DNA from: Fimenecus sp045579305
Lineage (GTDB): Bacteria; Bacillota; Clostridia; Oscillospirales; Acutalibacteraceae
Length of the DNA stretch: 26,014 nt
Direction: 5' to 3'
Assembly (NCBI GenBank): GCA_045579305.1
Contig: JAZNLY010000109.1
Location: 1-26,014 of the forward strand
The position numbers were made by a program, and so were the translations under genes. Below, in pieces: positions 1-8,506 of the stretch; positions within the stretch are counted from its first letter, which is position 1; every line of letters begins with the position of its first letter. The notes below the pieces were generated by a model, which was given only the letters and a program-made list of their open reading frames with translations, ran no database searches and was not told the DNA's origin.

Positions 1-654
1 AAGGTTTCGTTCTGCAGTAATTTTAGGATTTTTCTGTCTTATACTACCTGCTGCAGCATTACGAGGATTTTTAAATGGTTTTTCTCCATTCAATTCCTGT
101 TTCTCAACTATATTCAAAAAGACATCACGAGGCATATATACCTCACCACGGACTTCGATAAAAGGAATTTCCTTTTTTAGTCGTAAGGGTATAGTTTTTA
201 TAGTTCTGAGATTTGCAGTGATATCTTCACCCTGAACGCCATCACCGCGAGTGGAGCCACGAGTGAAAACACCATCTGTGTATTCAAGTGAAACAGAAAG
301 ACCATCTATTTTAGGTTCAACAACATACTGAGCATCTGCAAAATAATCCTTGACCCTTTTATCAAAATCACGGACTTCATCATGGGAAAAAGCATCCTGA
401 AGGCTTTCCATTTTTACAGTATGGACAACTGTTTCAAATAGACCATCAGCCTGACCACCTACTCTATGTGTTGGAGAATCAGGGGTCAGAAGTTCCGGAT
501 ATTCTTTTTCTATTGAGTCGAGCTCTCTCATTAACATATCATATTCATAATCTTCAATATCATTTTCATTTTCAACATAATATCGATATATATGATAGTT
601 CAACTCTTTTCGGAGTTGTTCTGCTCTTATCTTTTTTTGTTCAAAATCGGTCAT
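1..654 (-). CDS. ligA: NAD+-dependent DNA ligase LigA, N-terminal part (gene runs off the window)
   Basis: This is the first 218 codons of an NAD+-dependent DNA ligase, which seals 3'-OH/5'-phosphate nicks in replication and repair. The frame stays open to base 1, so the 3' two thirds lie outside the window. The translation shows the NMN-binding Ia region (YHIYRYYVENENDIEDYEYD, residues 20-39), the segment TPDSPTHRVGG (57-67), and the adenylation motif VEPKIDGLS with the AMP-accepting lysine at K115. It continues with TRGDGVQGEDIT and NPRNAAAGS (197-204), all hallmarks of bacterial LigA adenylation domains. The ATG at 654-652 is preceded by AAGGTG with a 6-nt spacer. Nothing broken is visible. 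The family assignment is near certain. Confidence 0.96.
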   Translation of the reverse strand, partial: MTDFEQKKIRAEQLRKELNYHIYRYYVENENDIEDYEYDMLMRELDSIEKEYPELLTPDSPTHRVGGQADGLFETVVHTVKMESLQDAFSHDEVRDFDKRVKDYFADAQYVVEPKIDGLSVSLEYTDGVFTRGSTRGDGVQGEDITANLRTIKTIPLRLKKEIPFIEVRGEVYMPRDVFLNIVEKQELNGEKPFKNPRNAAAGSIRQKNPKITAERNL

Positions 655-741
655 CTGTTTCACCTTAATTTTATTTGTTTATTGTTATTTTTTGATGAAA
701 TATCTTAATAGTTTAAGGGTATACTGTATCAGGGTGATTTT

Positions 742-1137
742 ATGAAAAACATAGAAAAATATGCATTGATTTTTATTGTAGGTGGATTTGGTTATGGTCT
801 ATTAGAAATAGTTTTCCGAGGATTTACGCACTGGTCAATGATTATAACCGGTGGCTCGGCATTAATTTCTCTGTATCTTATATATCAAGCATTCCCGGAC
901 CAATCCATAATTATAAAATCATTAATCGGATGCTCAGTAATAACAACACTGGAATTTACAGTAGGTTTAATTGTAAACAAGCTGTTTTCATTTGGTGTCT
1001 GGGATTATACCAATTCACCCGACAATATTCTTGGCGTTATTTCTCTTCGTTTTTCCTTGTGTTGGTTTGCAATATCTTTTATAATGCTTTCCTTATTTGT
1101 AACCTTGCAAAAAATAATTACTTTGCAGAAATCTTAA
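742..1137 (+). CDS. Small multi-pass membrane protein of the putative ABC-transporter permease (CmpB, PF06541) type
   Basis: The product is 131 residues with about four hydrophobic segments (roughly 7-25, 36-50, 58-80 and 98-124). The phrases GGFGYGLLEIVFRG, THWSM and FGVWDYTNSPDNILG match, from memory, the family usually labelled putative ABC-transporter type IV permease, common in Clostridia. No transport function has been shown for this family as far as I know, and no ABC ATPase is nearby. GGGTG precedes the ATG with a short spacer. The last 20 bases overlap the 3' end of the convergent alpha-galactosidase gene, with no terminator between them. It is a lone plus-strand gene between minus-strand genes. 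Confidence 0.75.
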   Translation: MKNIEKYALIFIVGGFGYGLLEIVFRGFTHWSMIITGGSALISLYLIYQAFPDQSIIIKSLIGCSVITTLEFTVGLIVNKLFSFGVWDYTNSPDNILGVISLRFSLCWFAISFIMLSLFVTLQKIITLQKS

Positions 1138-2839
1138 AAATCTTTACCCCATGTGGTTTGACTGTTGCAGAAAGCTTATCTGAAATAATAGCATTAGTTT
1201 TATCCCACAATTCAACACAACGATATTCATTGGACTGTGGTAAAGAAACACTGACTACATTATGAATATCACTCATCTTGCAACTCATTTCTGTTTCTGA
1301 ATTTGTCTTATTAAAGAAACAAACAGCAACTTCATTGTTATCCAATGGTTTAACAAGTATATCCTTCAGACCTGCTTTGATTCGTTTGCACTGGATTCCG
1401 AGTTTATCCTGATTAACAGCAATTACATCTTTATTTGTGAGAATCTGTAATACTTTATTATCGACATCAACTGTACCATCAGGTTTAATGAAATCACGGA
1501 TGTCATTACCAAGAATAAGTGGTGCAGCCATCATTGACCACAATGTGAAATGAGATTTATTTTCTTCGTAATTAAGATTTCCATTACCAACCTCAAGCAT
1601 ATCAGGGTCGTTAAAAGCACCTGGACGAGCATATTTGTCAAGTCGAACATTAAACTCATAAATACCAATAACAGATGCCCAATGTGGTTGAATATCACCT
1701 GTTGTTCTCCAGATATTACCTGCTTTTCCTCCCCATTTCCAAGGTTGGTTGGTACCCCATTCACAAAGTGAATAAAGTATTTTCTTTTCTTCACAATTAT
1801 TTTCTTCTGCATACTTTTTAGTTGCTTTCACAAGCTCTCTGCCCATCTTTTCATACTGCATGGCAGCACTATCCATAGGAGAAGCAACAGGATTAGTAAT
1901 TGAAATTGTATTTTTACCTGCTTTAAGCTGAATCTTAATCTGACGTCTGCCTTCTCTTGAGAATGCTTTCTGTTCAGCTATAAGGAAATCATAATTGTCT
2001 GTTCCGTTTACTGTAACAACGCAGAATTGTCCCTTACAAGTATTTTTACGCATTATAAGAGTGAATATATATTCACCTTCTTCGGGCACATCAATATCGT
2101 TGAATTCGATAGTGCCAAGACCACTACAAAGGCCCTTTACATAAGTATTACCATCATCTTCTTCAACAACTTTTGCATCACCCTTCAAAACAGCATCTTT
2201 TGCTTTAAAAACCAATTCATTCTTAATTTTGTTACCTATAATTGAAATACTATCAATATAAGGAGCATCTGTAGGAATAAGTACATGGTGACAATAGTCA
2301 TATTTAAAATATTCAATTCCCCATTCCGCAAAAGTTTCTGCATCAATCTGTTCATTATAAAGAGATGCAGGTAAGTCTTCACATGTAAGAGTACCATTTG
2401 AAGAATAAATGCCTGCTTTAAGACCTAATTCATTTATTTGTTCAACAAGCCATTTGATACCGTGAGGGAATGTAGAAAAGTCACCCTGCATTTTGCCATT
2501 TTCATCACGCATGGAAGATTGCCAGCAGTCATCAAGATTAATATAAATATATCCTGCATCAGCAAGACCCGATTCTTTCACTGCTTTTGCAATCTGGAGA
2601 ATAACATTTTCATTTATATTATGTCGGAAAATATTCCAGCTTGACCATCCCATTGGTGGAGTAAGAGCAGCTCCATTATTATACATTTCATCTTTTGAAT
2701 AATGAATTTTAATTTTTTCAAGCGCTTTTTTCACTTCACATTTAGGACAGATATCCTTTTTTTTGAAATAAAGAAGACTACTTCCGACAGCTGTACCGGC
2801 AGCTGCAATTCCTGATAAAACAGCAAAACCTTTTTTCAT
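1118..2839 (-). CDS. GH27 alpha-galactosidase with an inserted carbohydrate-binding-like domain and N-terminal hydrophobic anchor
   Basis: This 573-residue glycoside hydrolase family 27 protein should release terminal alpha-galactose from raffinose-type or galactomannan oligosaccharides. The barrel begins at TPPMGWSSWNIF (60-71), followed by YIYINLDDCW. The nucleophile should be D181 in FKYDYC and the acid/base D382 in WRTTGDI, with the supporting motif FNDPDMLEVGNG at 409-420. In ordinary GH27 enzymes YSLCEWG follows KYDYC after about 40 residues. Here about 130 beta-rich residues (roughly 190-322) are inserted, resembling a CBM6/35-type sandwich. Residues 5-25 form a hydrophobic helix without a lipobox, followed by KKK and CPKC, so it may be membrane-anchored rather than exported; topology is uncertain. 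The start has GAGGT 6 nt upstream. It lies just beyond the rpsA terminator, and I saw no clear promoter of its own. Confidence 0.92.
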   Translation of the reverse strand: MKKGFAVLSGIAAAGTAVGSSLLYFKKKDICPKCEVKKALEKIKIHYSKDEMYNNGAALTPPMGWSSWNIFRHNINENVILQIAKAVKESGLADAGYIYINLDDCWQSSMRDENGKMQGDFSTFPHGIKWLVEQINELGLKAGIYSSNGTLTCEDLPASLYNEQIDAETFAEWGIEYFKYDYCHHVLIPTDAPYIDSISIIGNKIKNELVFKAKDAVLKGDAKVVEEDDGNTYVKGLCSGLGTIEFNDIDVPEEGEYIFTLIMRKNTCKGQFCVVTVNGTDNYDFLIAEQKAFSREGRRQIKIQLKAGKNTISITNPVASPMDSAAMQYEKMGRELVKATKKYAEENNCEEKKILYSLCEWGTNQPWKWGGKAGNIWRTTGDIQPHWASVIGIYEFNVRLDKYARPGAFNDPDMLEVGNGNLNYEENKSHFTLWSMMAAPLILGNDIRDFIKPDGTVDVDNKVLQILTNKDVIAVNQDKLGIQCKRIKAGLKDILVKPLDNNEVAVCFFNKTNSETEMSCKMSDIHNVVSVSLPQSNEYRCVELWDKTNAIISDKLSATVKPHGVKIFKISAK

Positions 2840-2849
2840 GATAAAACCT

Positions 2850-2895
2850 CACAATACAAAACAGGTCAGATGGTATTTTGCATCATCTGACCTGT
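2850..2895 (-). terminator. Rho-independent terminator of the ispH-rpsA operon
   Basis: A perfect 12-bp inverted repeat (2861-2872 with 2884-2895, ACAGGTCAGATG) has an 11-nt loop. On the minus strand it is followed by TTTTGTATTGT. It sits 34 bases after the rpsA stop codon and just before the RBS of the GH27 gene, so the latter is either expressed by readthrough or has a promoter I could not identify. Confidence 0.85.
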
Positions 2896-2929
2896 AATAT
2901 TAAATGTTACGGCCTAAATGCCGAATATA

Positions 2930-4978
2930 TTATTCCTCAACAGGAGCTTCCACAACTTCTTCAGCAGGAGCGTCTACAACTTCTTCAGCAGGAGCTTCTA
3001 CTTCAGCTGTTTCTTCAACGGGAGCTTCTTCAACTACCGGTGGCTCAAGGAGAGCTTTGATTGAAAGGCTGACTCTCTTCTTATCAAAGTCGATTTCCAT
3101 AATCTTAGCTTTAACAACTTCGCCAACCTTAAGTACTTCTGCAGGAGTACCGATATGCTTGTAAGCAATCTGTGAAATGTGAATAAGACCATCTACACCA
3201 GGAATAATCTGTGCAAATGCACCGAATGATGTAAGGCTAACAATCTTACACTCAACTTCACTGTCAACAGGATAATCACGCTTAAGGATTTCCCAAGGAT
3301 TGTCTTCAATCTTCTTGTAACCAAGAGAAATCTTCTTATTTTCTCTGTCAAGTTCCTTAACAAAAACTTCTACAGTATCGCCAACTTTAACGATTTCTGA
3401 TGGATGCTTAATTCTCTGCCATGAAAGTTCAGAGATATGTACCATACCGTCCACACCACCAAGGTCAACGAATGCGCCATAGCTTGTAAGACTTCTTACA
3501 GTGCCTGTATAAACTGCACCTTCAGCTACATTAGCCCAGAATGCATCTTCAACTTCCTTTTTCTTAGCAGCAGCAACTTCACGGATTGAACCAACTACTT
3601 TTCTTCTCATCTTGTTAACTTCGATGATTTTGTATTCAACTGTTGTGTTAACAAGTTCTTCAAGAGAATCGTTTCTTCTCATCTTTGCAAGAGAAGCAGG
3701 AACAAATACTTTGATTGCACCATCCTGAACAAATACACCCTTGTTGTCACCAACAATACCTGTAACACGGCCTGTATGAACAGAATCGTCTGCTTCAAGA
3801 TTTTCCCAGATAGCTCCACGGTCAAAAAGACGCTTTGAAAGTTTGATTGTGCCTTCCACATCATTTGTCTTCATGATACGAAGCTTGATTTCGTCGCCAA
3901 CCTTAAGCTCTGCTTTTGGGTCAGCTGATGGATCATCACTATATTCATCAAAAGACACATAGCCTGTATGCTTTCTGCCTGCAATTTCAACCTGAATTTC
4001 AGTTGCAGTGAATCCTACAACAGTACCAATAACGTTCTGATCAGAACTCATTGTGCTGAGTGATTCTTCGAGCATCTGTTCAAAGCCTGCTGTCTCCTCC
4101 ATATTAATTGTGTTTACGTTTTCAAAATTCTCGGACATAGTTTTTAGTACCTCCTTAATTATACTATCGGGCGTTGATGCACCCGCAGTAACGCCTATTG
4201 AATGAACATCACAAAAGGCTATGTCCAAAAGCTCTTCTGCCGTTTCAATCAAATAAGTCGGGCAGTTTGGTTCGCAGACTGCTTTAAGCTTAGCAGTGTT
4301 TGAACTTGTTCTGCCACCTATTATTATCATTACATCATTTTTCTTTGATAATAATAAGGCTTCTGCCTGTCTTTCTTCGGTCGCACTACATATTGTATCA
4401 AAAATAATTGCGTTTGTATAGTATAATTTTATTTTTTTTATACATTTTTTCCATTCTTTTATGCTAAAAGTTGTCTGAGAAACCACGATAAAGGGTTTTT
4501 CTGCATCAAAAGAATGATTTTTAAATATATTTTCGAGTTCTTCAACAGAGTTGAAAATAAAGCAATCACCATTACAATAGCTTTTTATTCCAACTACTTC
4601 GGGATGATTTTTATCCCCTGCGATAAGCGCAGGTATTGAATCACTTGTATTCTTTTCAATTATTTTATGTATTTTTTTTACAAAAGGACAAGTTGCATCA
4701 ATATGGTCAATATTGTTATCACGACAATATTTCAAAGTATTATTTTCTACACCATGTGTACGGATTACAACTTTTTTATCACTTTTTGCATCAGTGATAT
4801 CATCAATTATGTTTACACCTTTATTAGAAAATTCTTCAACAACCTGCGGATTATGTATGATAGGACCTAATGTACAGATATCTTCTCCCCTGCCAACAAG
4901 GTCATAGAGCATATTTACTGCACGATTCACACCAAAACAAAATCCCGCGGTTTTTGCAAGAGTTATCTGGACTTGCAT
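2930..4978 (-). CDS. ispH-rpsA: Fusion of 4-hydroxy-3-methylbut-2-enyl diphosphate reductase (IspH) and ribosomal protein S1 (RpsA)
   Basis: Residues 1-280 are IspH (LytB), the last MEP-pathway enzyme, which reduces HMBPP to IPP and DMAPP. The three [4Fe-4S] ligands are C14 (GFCFGVNRA), C97 (DATCPFV) and C197 (FDTICSATEERQ). Other family marks are IHNPQVVEE, RTHGV, HPEVVG and GVTAGASTP. Residues ~315-645 hold four S1 RNA-binding domains; the third and fourth carry SYGAFVDLGGVDGMVHISE and SFGAFAQ. A repetitive acidic tail follows. This fusion is known in Clostridia. The codon for M281 at the junction has its own AAGGAGGT, so a separate S1 protein may also be made. The gene overlaps plsC by 16 bases and ends an operon with cmk and plsC. 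Confidence 0.96.
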   Translation of the reverse strand: MQVQITLAKTAGFCFGVNRAVNMLYDLVGRGEDICTLGPIIHNPQVVEEFSNKGVNIIDDITDAKSDKKVVIRTHGVENNTLKYCRDNNIDHIDATCPFVKKIHKIIEKNTSDSIPALIAGDKNHPEVVGIKSYCNGDCFIFNSVEELENIFKNHSFDAEKPFIVVSQTTFSIKEWKKCIKKIKLYYTNAIIFDTICSATEERQAEALLLSKKNDVMIIIGGRTSSNTAKLKAVCEPNCPTYLIETAEELLDIAFCDVHSIGVTAGASTPDSIIKEVLKTMSENFENVNTINMEETAGFEQMLEESLSTMSSDQNVIGTVVGFTATEIQVEIAGRKHTGYVSFDEYSDDPSADPKAELKVGDEIKLRIMKTNDVEGTIKLSKRLFDRGAIWENLEADDSVHTGRVTGIVGDNKGVFVQDGAIKVFVPASLAKMRRNDSLEELVNTTVEYKIIEVNKMRRKVVGSIREVAAAKKKEVEDAFWANVAEGAVYTGTVRSLTSYGAFVDLGGVDGMVHISELSWQRIKHPSEIVKVGDTVEVFVKELDRENKKISLGYKKIEDNPWEILKRDYPVDSEVECKIVSLTSFGAFAQIIPGVDGLIHISQIAYKHIGTPAEVLKVGEVVKAKIMEIDFDKKRVSLSIKALLEPPVVEEAPVEETAEVEAPAEEVVDAPAEEVVEAPVEE
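2931..3030 (-). repeat. Low-complexity acidic Pro-Ala-Val-Glu repeat at the RpsA C terminus
   Basis: The last ~35 residues of the fusion protein consist of degenerate copies of APVEE/APAEEVV (EAPVEE, EAPAEEVVD, APAEEVVE, APVEE). At DNA level these are near-identical 24-base units rich in GAAGAA and GCTCCTGCT. Acidic low-complexity tails are common on Clostridial S1-type proteins. The repeat could vary in copy number between strains by slippage. Confidence 0.7.
4136..4156 (-). promoter_or_regulatory. Internal Shine-Dalgarno and ATG at the IspH/S1 junction
   Basis: Inside the fused frame, AAGGAGGT (4156-4149) lies 10 nt before an in-frame ATG (4138-4136, M281). This is the point where IspH homology ends and the S1 protein begins, and the following residues (MSENFENVNTINMEET) look like a normal S1 N terminus. 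It is a plausible internal initiation site that would make S1 in excess over IspH. The spacing is slightly long, and function is inferred only. Confidence 0.6.
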
Positions 4979-5625
4979 TTCTTTCTAAGCTCCCTCCAGA
5001 GAAGAACGATTTTATCCATAACCATATTTGCTACTTCTTTGTTTTCTTTTGAGCCACCATCTTCTGTAAAACTCATTTCTTCATACTTGATAGCTTCACC
5101 AAATTTAACGAAAACTCTTGAACCGAATTTTCCTCTTTCTTCAACACAGATTGCAGCAGGAACAACATCGCATTGTGCATTTCTTGCTATAAAACCAACA
5201 CCTGATTTTGCTTTCTTTGGATAACCATCCCTTGAACGGGTTCCTTCTGGGAAAATACAGAGAACTTTACCTTTTTTTACGAGTTCACTTGCATAGTTTA
5301 CTGCTTCCATATCGCCTTTTCCACGTACAATGGGGAATGCATTGCAACTTTTTAAAACTGCTCTCGCAATAGGGTTCTTAAATGCTTCATATTTAGCAAC
5401 AAAATGAAGAAGTCTCTTCTTTGATGCTGTTGCAATAAAAATAGGGTCATAAATGATAGAATGGTTAGCTGCTATAATAAAACCATCCTCGCGGTCAATA
5501 TTCTCAAGACCTTCAACTTCTAATTTTACACGAGTCTTGCAACAGAAATTACACCATGGTCTGTAAACATTAAATCCTTTACGTGTTGTATAATCACTAA
5601 AATCAAAATATTTCTTATCTGCCAT
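4963..5625 (-). CDS. plsC: 1-acyl-sn-glycerol-3-phosphate acyltransferase (PlsC family)
   Basis: This 220-residue membrane-associated acyltransferase should convert lysophosphatidic acid to phosphatidic acid in phospholipid synthesis. Motif I is ANHSIIYDP with catalytic H55 and D60. Motif III is FPEGTR at 125-130, and VVPAAI near 154 fits motif IV. A CNFCC cluster at 25-29 is unusual but not diagnostic. The start is set by AAGGAG 10 nt upstream. Its ATG shares one base with the cmk stop codon (TAATG), and its 3' end overlaps ispH-rpsA by 16 bases, so translation of the three genes is probably coupled. The cmk-plsC-ispH order is familiar from Clostridial genomes. Confidence 0.92.
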   Translation of the reverse strand: MADKKYFDFSDYTTRKGFNVYRPWCNFCCKTRVKLEVEGLENIDREDGFIIAANHSIIYDPIFIATASKKRLLHFVAKYEAFKNPIARAVLKSCNAFPIVRGKGDMEAVNYASELVKKGKVLCIFPEGTRSRDGYPKKAKSGVGFIARNAQCDVVPAAICVEERGKFGSRVFVKFGEAIKYEEMSFTEDGGSKENKEVANMVMDKIVLLWRELRKKCKSR

Positions 5626-6287
5626 TACATTTTCTCCTTAATTGTTTCGACAATTTTATTAATAGATTCTTCAAGAGTAAATCCTGTTGTATTAATAATA
5701 ACAGAATCCTCTGCAGGTTTCAATGGTGCAATTTCACGATGGGAATCATTGTAATCTCTTATTTTCAAGTCCTCAAGTACTTCTTCGAAAGTAACAGTAC
5801 TTCCCTTTTCCTGAAGTTCCTTAAATCTTCTCATCGCTCTTTCTTCCGGGTCAGCAGTCAGGAAAATTTTAACCTGAGCATTTGGAAGAACAACAGTACC
5901 GATATCTCTTCCATCCATAATGCAGTTATTATTTGCTGCAATATCTCTTTGTAAATCAAAAAGGAAAGCTCTTACAGATGGGATTGCAGATACATTTGAC
6001 GCTGCCATTGAAGCTTCGGGAAGTCTTATTTCCGTTGAAACATCATCACCATTAAGATATACGTGCTGAATACCATCGATAAATTTAAGCTCAACCTTAA
6101 TTTCAGAAAGAACTGAACCAACATAATTTGCATCTGTTGTTACTAATTCCTTACGAAGACAGTATACACCAACTGCTCTGTAAAGAGCACCTGTATCCAC
6201 ATATATAAAACCAAGTTCCTTGGCTGCCGCACGTGCAACAGTACTTTTCCCTGCACCTGCAGGTCCGTCGATTGCTACATTAATCAT
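5625..6287 (-). CDS. cmk: Cytidylate kinase
   Basis: Cytidylate kinase phosphorylates CMP and dCMP with ATP in pyrimidine nucleotide salvage. The protein is 220 residues, normal for the family. The P-loop GPAGAGKS is at 8-15, followed by FIYVDTGALYRAVG, the CMP-binding region around TEIRLPEAS, and MDGRDIGTVVLPNA. The LID-type segment RAMRRFKEL and the C-terminal DSVIINTT are also typical. It starts 10 bases after the upstream flavoprotein gene, with AGGG before the ATG, and overlaps plsC by one base. No anomalies were seen. Confidence 0.97.
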   Translation of the reverse strand: MINVAIDGPAGAGKSTVARAAAKELGFIYVDTGALYRAVGVYCLRKELVTTDANYVGSVLSEIKVELKFIDGIQHVYLNGDDVSTEIRLPEASMAASNVSAIPSVRAFLFDLQRDIAANNNCIMDGRDIGTVVLPNAQVKIFLTADPEERAMRRFKELQEKGSTVTFEEVLEDLKIRDYNDSHREIAPLKPAEDSVIINTTGFTLEESINKIVETIKEKM

Positions 6288-6297
6288 TTATTTACCC

Positions 6298-7545
6298 TCA
6301 CTCTATATTACTTGCAGATAAACCTGCTAAATGTCCTGTTGAAAAAGCAATTTGAAGATTAAATCCACCTGTATATCCATCACAGTCAATTACCTCACCT
6401 GCAAAATATAATCCTTTACAGATTTTGCTTTCCATTGTTTTTGGATTTATTTCATTTATTCTGATACCACCCGATGTAACGATTGCTTCGGATATGTCAT
6501 TGAAATCCATAACAGTCAGTTTTAACCCCTTAATGGTATCAATAATATTTTTTCGCATTTCTTTTGTTATCTGATTTACTTTTTCTGATGGTTTTATATG
6601 AGATAATCTCAAAACCGGTGAAATCAAAGATTTTGGCAACAATAATGCAAGAACATTCGAAATCGATTTATTACTGTTATCTGCAAAATAACGAAGAATT
6701 CTTGCATCAAGTTTTTCCTGTGATAATGCAGGTTTCAAGTCAATAAATATTTCATATCTTTCTTTTTCCATTTCACGCAAATGGGCACTTGCTGAAAGAA
6801 TCATAGGACCTGAAACACCAAAATGTGTAAACAGCATTTCACCAAAATCATCATATATTTCTTTTTTCTTTTTGGTATCAAACACCTTGATACCGACATT
6901 TTTAAGTGATAATCCCATGCATTCACTGCAGATTCCTTCACGACACATAAGAGCAGACAAAGATGGTCTTATATCAGTAACTGTATGACCTACACTCTCT
7001 GCGAATTTGTAGCCGTCACCTGTCGAGCCTGTTTTTGGATAAGACATACCGCCTGTTGCAACTATAACAGAATCTGCAAAATATTCATTACCTGACTCCG
7101 TTAACACACCCTTAACGACATTATTTTCAAACAGAAGACTCACTACTCTCTCTGTTTTTCTCTTAACTCCTGAATCAGATATATATCTATTCAAGGCATC
7201 AACAATGTCAATAGCCTTATCACTCACCGGAAAAACACGATTTCCTCTTTCGACTTTTAGTTCAACTCCATAATCTTCAAAAAAGTACATAACATCCTGA
7301 GAATTGAAAGAAGAATACGCACCATATAAAAATCGTCCATTACCGGGAATATTTGAAATAAATTTCTGAACATCATCACCGATATCATTGGTAACATTAC
7401 ATCTACCCTTACCGGTAATCATAACCTTTCGTGCAATTTTGTCGTTTCGCTCTAAAAGTAAAACATCCGCACCATTTTCTGCAGCAGTACCCGCAGCCAT
7501 TGTACCAGCTGCACCTGCTCCTACTACTATAACTTTATTACTCAT
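6298..7545 (-). CDS. HI0933/BaiN-family FAD-dependent oxidoreductase
   Basis: This 415-residue flavoprotein of the HI0933-like (PF03486) family is often annotated NAD(P)/FAD-dependent oxidoreductase or BaiN-like. The FAD-binding Rossmann motif GAGAAG is at residues 9-14. It is followed by LERNDKIARKVMITGKGRCN with VTN, then GGMSYPKTGSTGDGY, FTHFGVSGP, and the C-terminal GLYFAGEVIDCDGYTGGFN. The ATG at 7545 is chosen because GGTGG lies just upstream and family homology starts at MSNKVIVVG. The longer open frame upstream lies within the regulator gene. It overlaps the regulator by 8 bases (ATGAGTAA), suggesting translational coupling. The substrate is unknown; the BaiN bile-acid role cannot be assumed for every family member. 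Confidence 0.9.
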   Translation of the reverse strand: MSNKVIVVGAGAAGTMAAGTAAENGADVLLLERNDKIARKVMITGKGRCNVTNDIGDDVQKFISNIPGNGRFLYGAYSSFNSQDVMYFFEDYGVELKVERGNRVFPVSDKAIDIVDALNRYISDSGVKRKTERVVSLLFENNVVKGVLTESGNEYFADSVIVATGGMSYPKTGSTGDGYKFAESVGHTVTDIRPSLSALMCREGICSECMGLSLKNVGIKVFDTKKKKEIYDDFGEMLFTHFGVSGPMILSASAHLREMEKERYEIFIDLKPALSQEKLDARILRYFADNSNKSISNVLALLLPKSLISPVLRLSHIKPSEKVNQITKEMRKNIIDTIKGLKLTVMDFNDISEAIVTSGGIRINEINPKTMESKICKGLYFAGEVIDCDGYTGGFNLQIAFSTGHLAGLSASNIE

Positions 7546-8413
7546 TTTCGCCACCATCGGACTTATCATAAACCTGATATTCATCCCATATTCTTTCAAG
7601 TTTATTGAAGTTATTATACACCTCTTCACGACGGCTGAATGTAAGAGCAACAATCAGAGCGTTAATAAGGCTCAACGGAGCTACTAAAGAATCAACAACA
7701 GAAACTATATCGCTTTTTGCCACAAGTAATGTGTCAGAAAATTCTGCAATAGGAGAAACTGCCGAATCAGTGATTGAAATAATGTTTGCTCCCCTGTCAT
7801 TTATAAATCTGAGGGCATTTATTGTCTGTTTTGAATACCGTGGAAAACTGATTGCAACACAAACGTCACCCTTATTAATTCTGAACATTTGCTCAAACAT
7901 TTCACTTCCGCTTGAAGTATCCACAAGTATTACATTATCAAAAACAGGATTAAGATAAAAATACAGGAAACTTGCCAATGCTGCTGAGCTTCTCACACCA
8001 AGTATATATATTTTCTTTGCTTTATTGATGAGTTCAACAGCTTTCCTAAATTCGGATTCACTTACAGATTCAAGAGTATCACGAATCAAATCCATATCGC
8101 CATTAAGAACTTTTTTTATTGCATCATCTTCACCGATTAAATTACTTGAAACTTCCATTCTTTGAACAGCAGTGAGCTTTGACTTAATCATCTGCTGAAG
8201 TTCTTTCTGCAATTCCGGATAACCCTTAAACCCCATTTCTGTCGCAAAACGAACAACTGTGGATTCACTTACACCAACTTTTTCACCCAATTTTGATGCT
8301 GTCATAAAAGCAGCTTTATCGTAATTCGCTGAAATATACTGTGCAAGTTTTTTATGGCCCTTTGACATTTTTTTATTATTCAGTTCAGTTTTAGACAAAA
8401 GAACGGACTTCAT
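7538..8413 (-). CDS. MurR/RpiR-family transcriptional regulator (HTH plus SIS domain)
   Basis: The protein is 291 residues. The N-terminal HTH_6 domain includes TASKLGEKVGVSESTVVRFA (38-57) and GFKGYPELQ. The SIS sugar-phosphate-binding domain spans about 115-255 and shows KKIYILGVRSSAALASFL, GDVCVAISFPRYSKQT and ANIISITDS. Such regulators usually sense phosphosugars (N-acetylmuramic acid 6-phosphate, glucosamine phosphates), but the ligand is not readable here. The ATG at 8413 is preferred over an in-frame TTG at 8437 because TTGAGGT lies at proper distance. It is the first gene of the operon reaching ispH-rpsA and has a good promoter upstream. Neighbours give no sugar-catabolic clue, so it may act on distant genes. 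Confidence 0.92.
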   Translation of the reverse strand: MKSVLLSKTELNNKKMSKGHKKLAQYISANYDKAAFMTASKLGEKVGVSESTVVRFATEMGFKGYPELQKELQQMIKSKLTAVQRMEVSSNLIGEDDAIKKVLNGDMDLIRDTLESVSESEFRKAVELINKAKKIYILGVRSSAALASFLYFYLNPVFDNVILVDTSSGSEMFEQMFRINKGDVCVAISFPRYSKQTINALRFINDRGANIISITDSAVSPIAEFSDTLLVAKSDIVSVVDSLVAPLSLINALIVALTFSRREEVYNNFNKLERIWDEYQVYDKSDGGENE

Positions 8414-8451
8414 CAATAAATACCTCAATCTTAACAAATAATTCTTCGGAT

Positions 8452-8481
8452 ATTATACACTATTCTGTAGCAAAAAAGCAA
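8452..8481 (-). promoter_or_regulatory. Probable sigma-A promoter of the RpiR-cmk-plsC-ispH-rpsA operon
   Basis: The -35 is TTGCTT (8481-8476), the -10 TATAAT (8457-8452), with an 18-nt spacer, about 40 bases before the regulator start codon. It is the only clear promoter I found ahead of this five-gene block. Confidence 0.6.
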
Positions 8482-8506
8482 TGATTTTTGCAGGATTTCT
8501 TGCAAT

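Noticed and set aside
2878..3164. Open plus-strand frames rich in Gln/Leu or Ser/Thr opposite the rpsA tail
   Set aside because: They are produced by the low-complexity repeat of the RpsA acidic tail read on the opposite strand, with no RBS and no family resemblance.
7546..7653. N-terminal extension of the BaiN-like flavoprotein
   Set aside because: The extra 36 residues lie inside the RpiR gene, and the RBS plus family alignment support the start at 7545.
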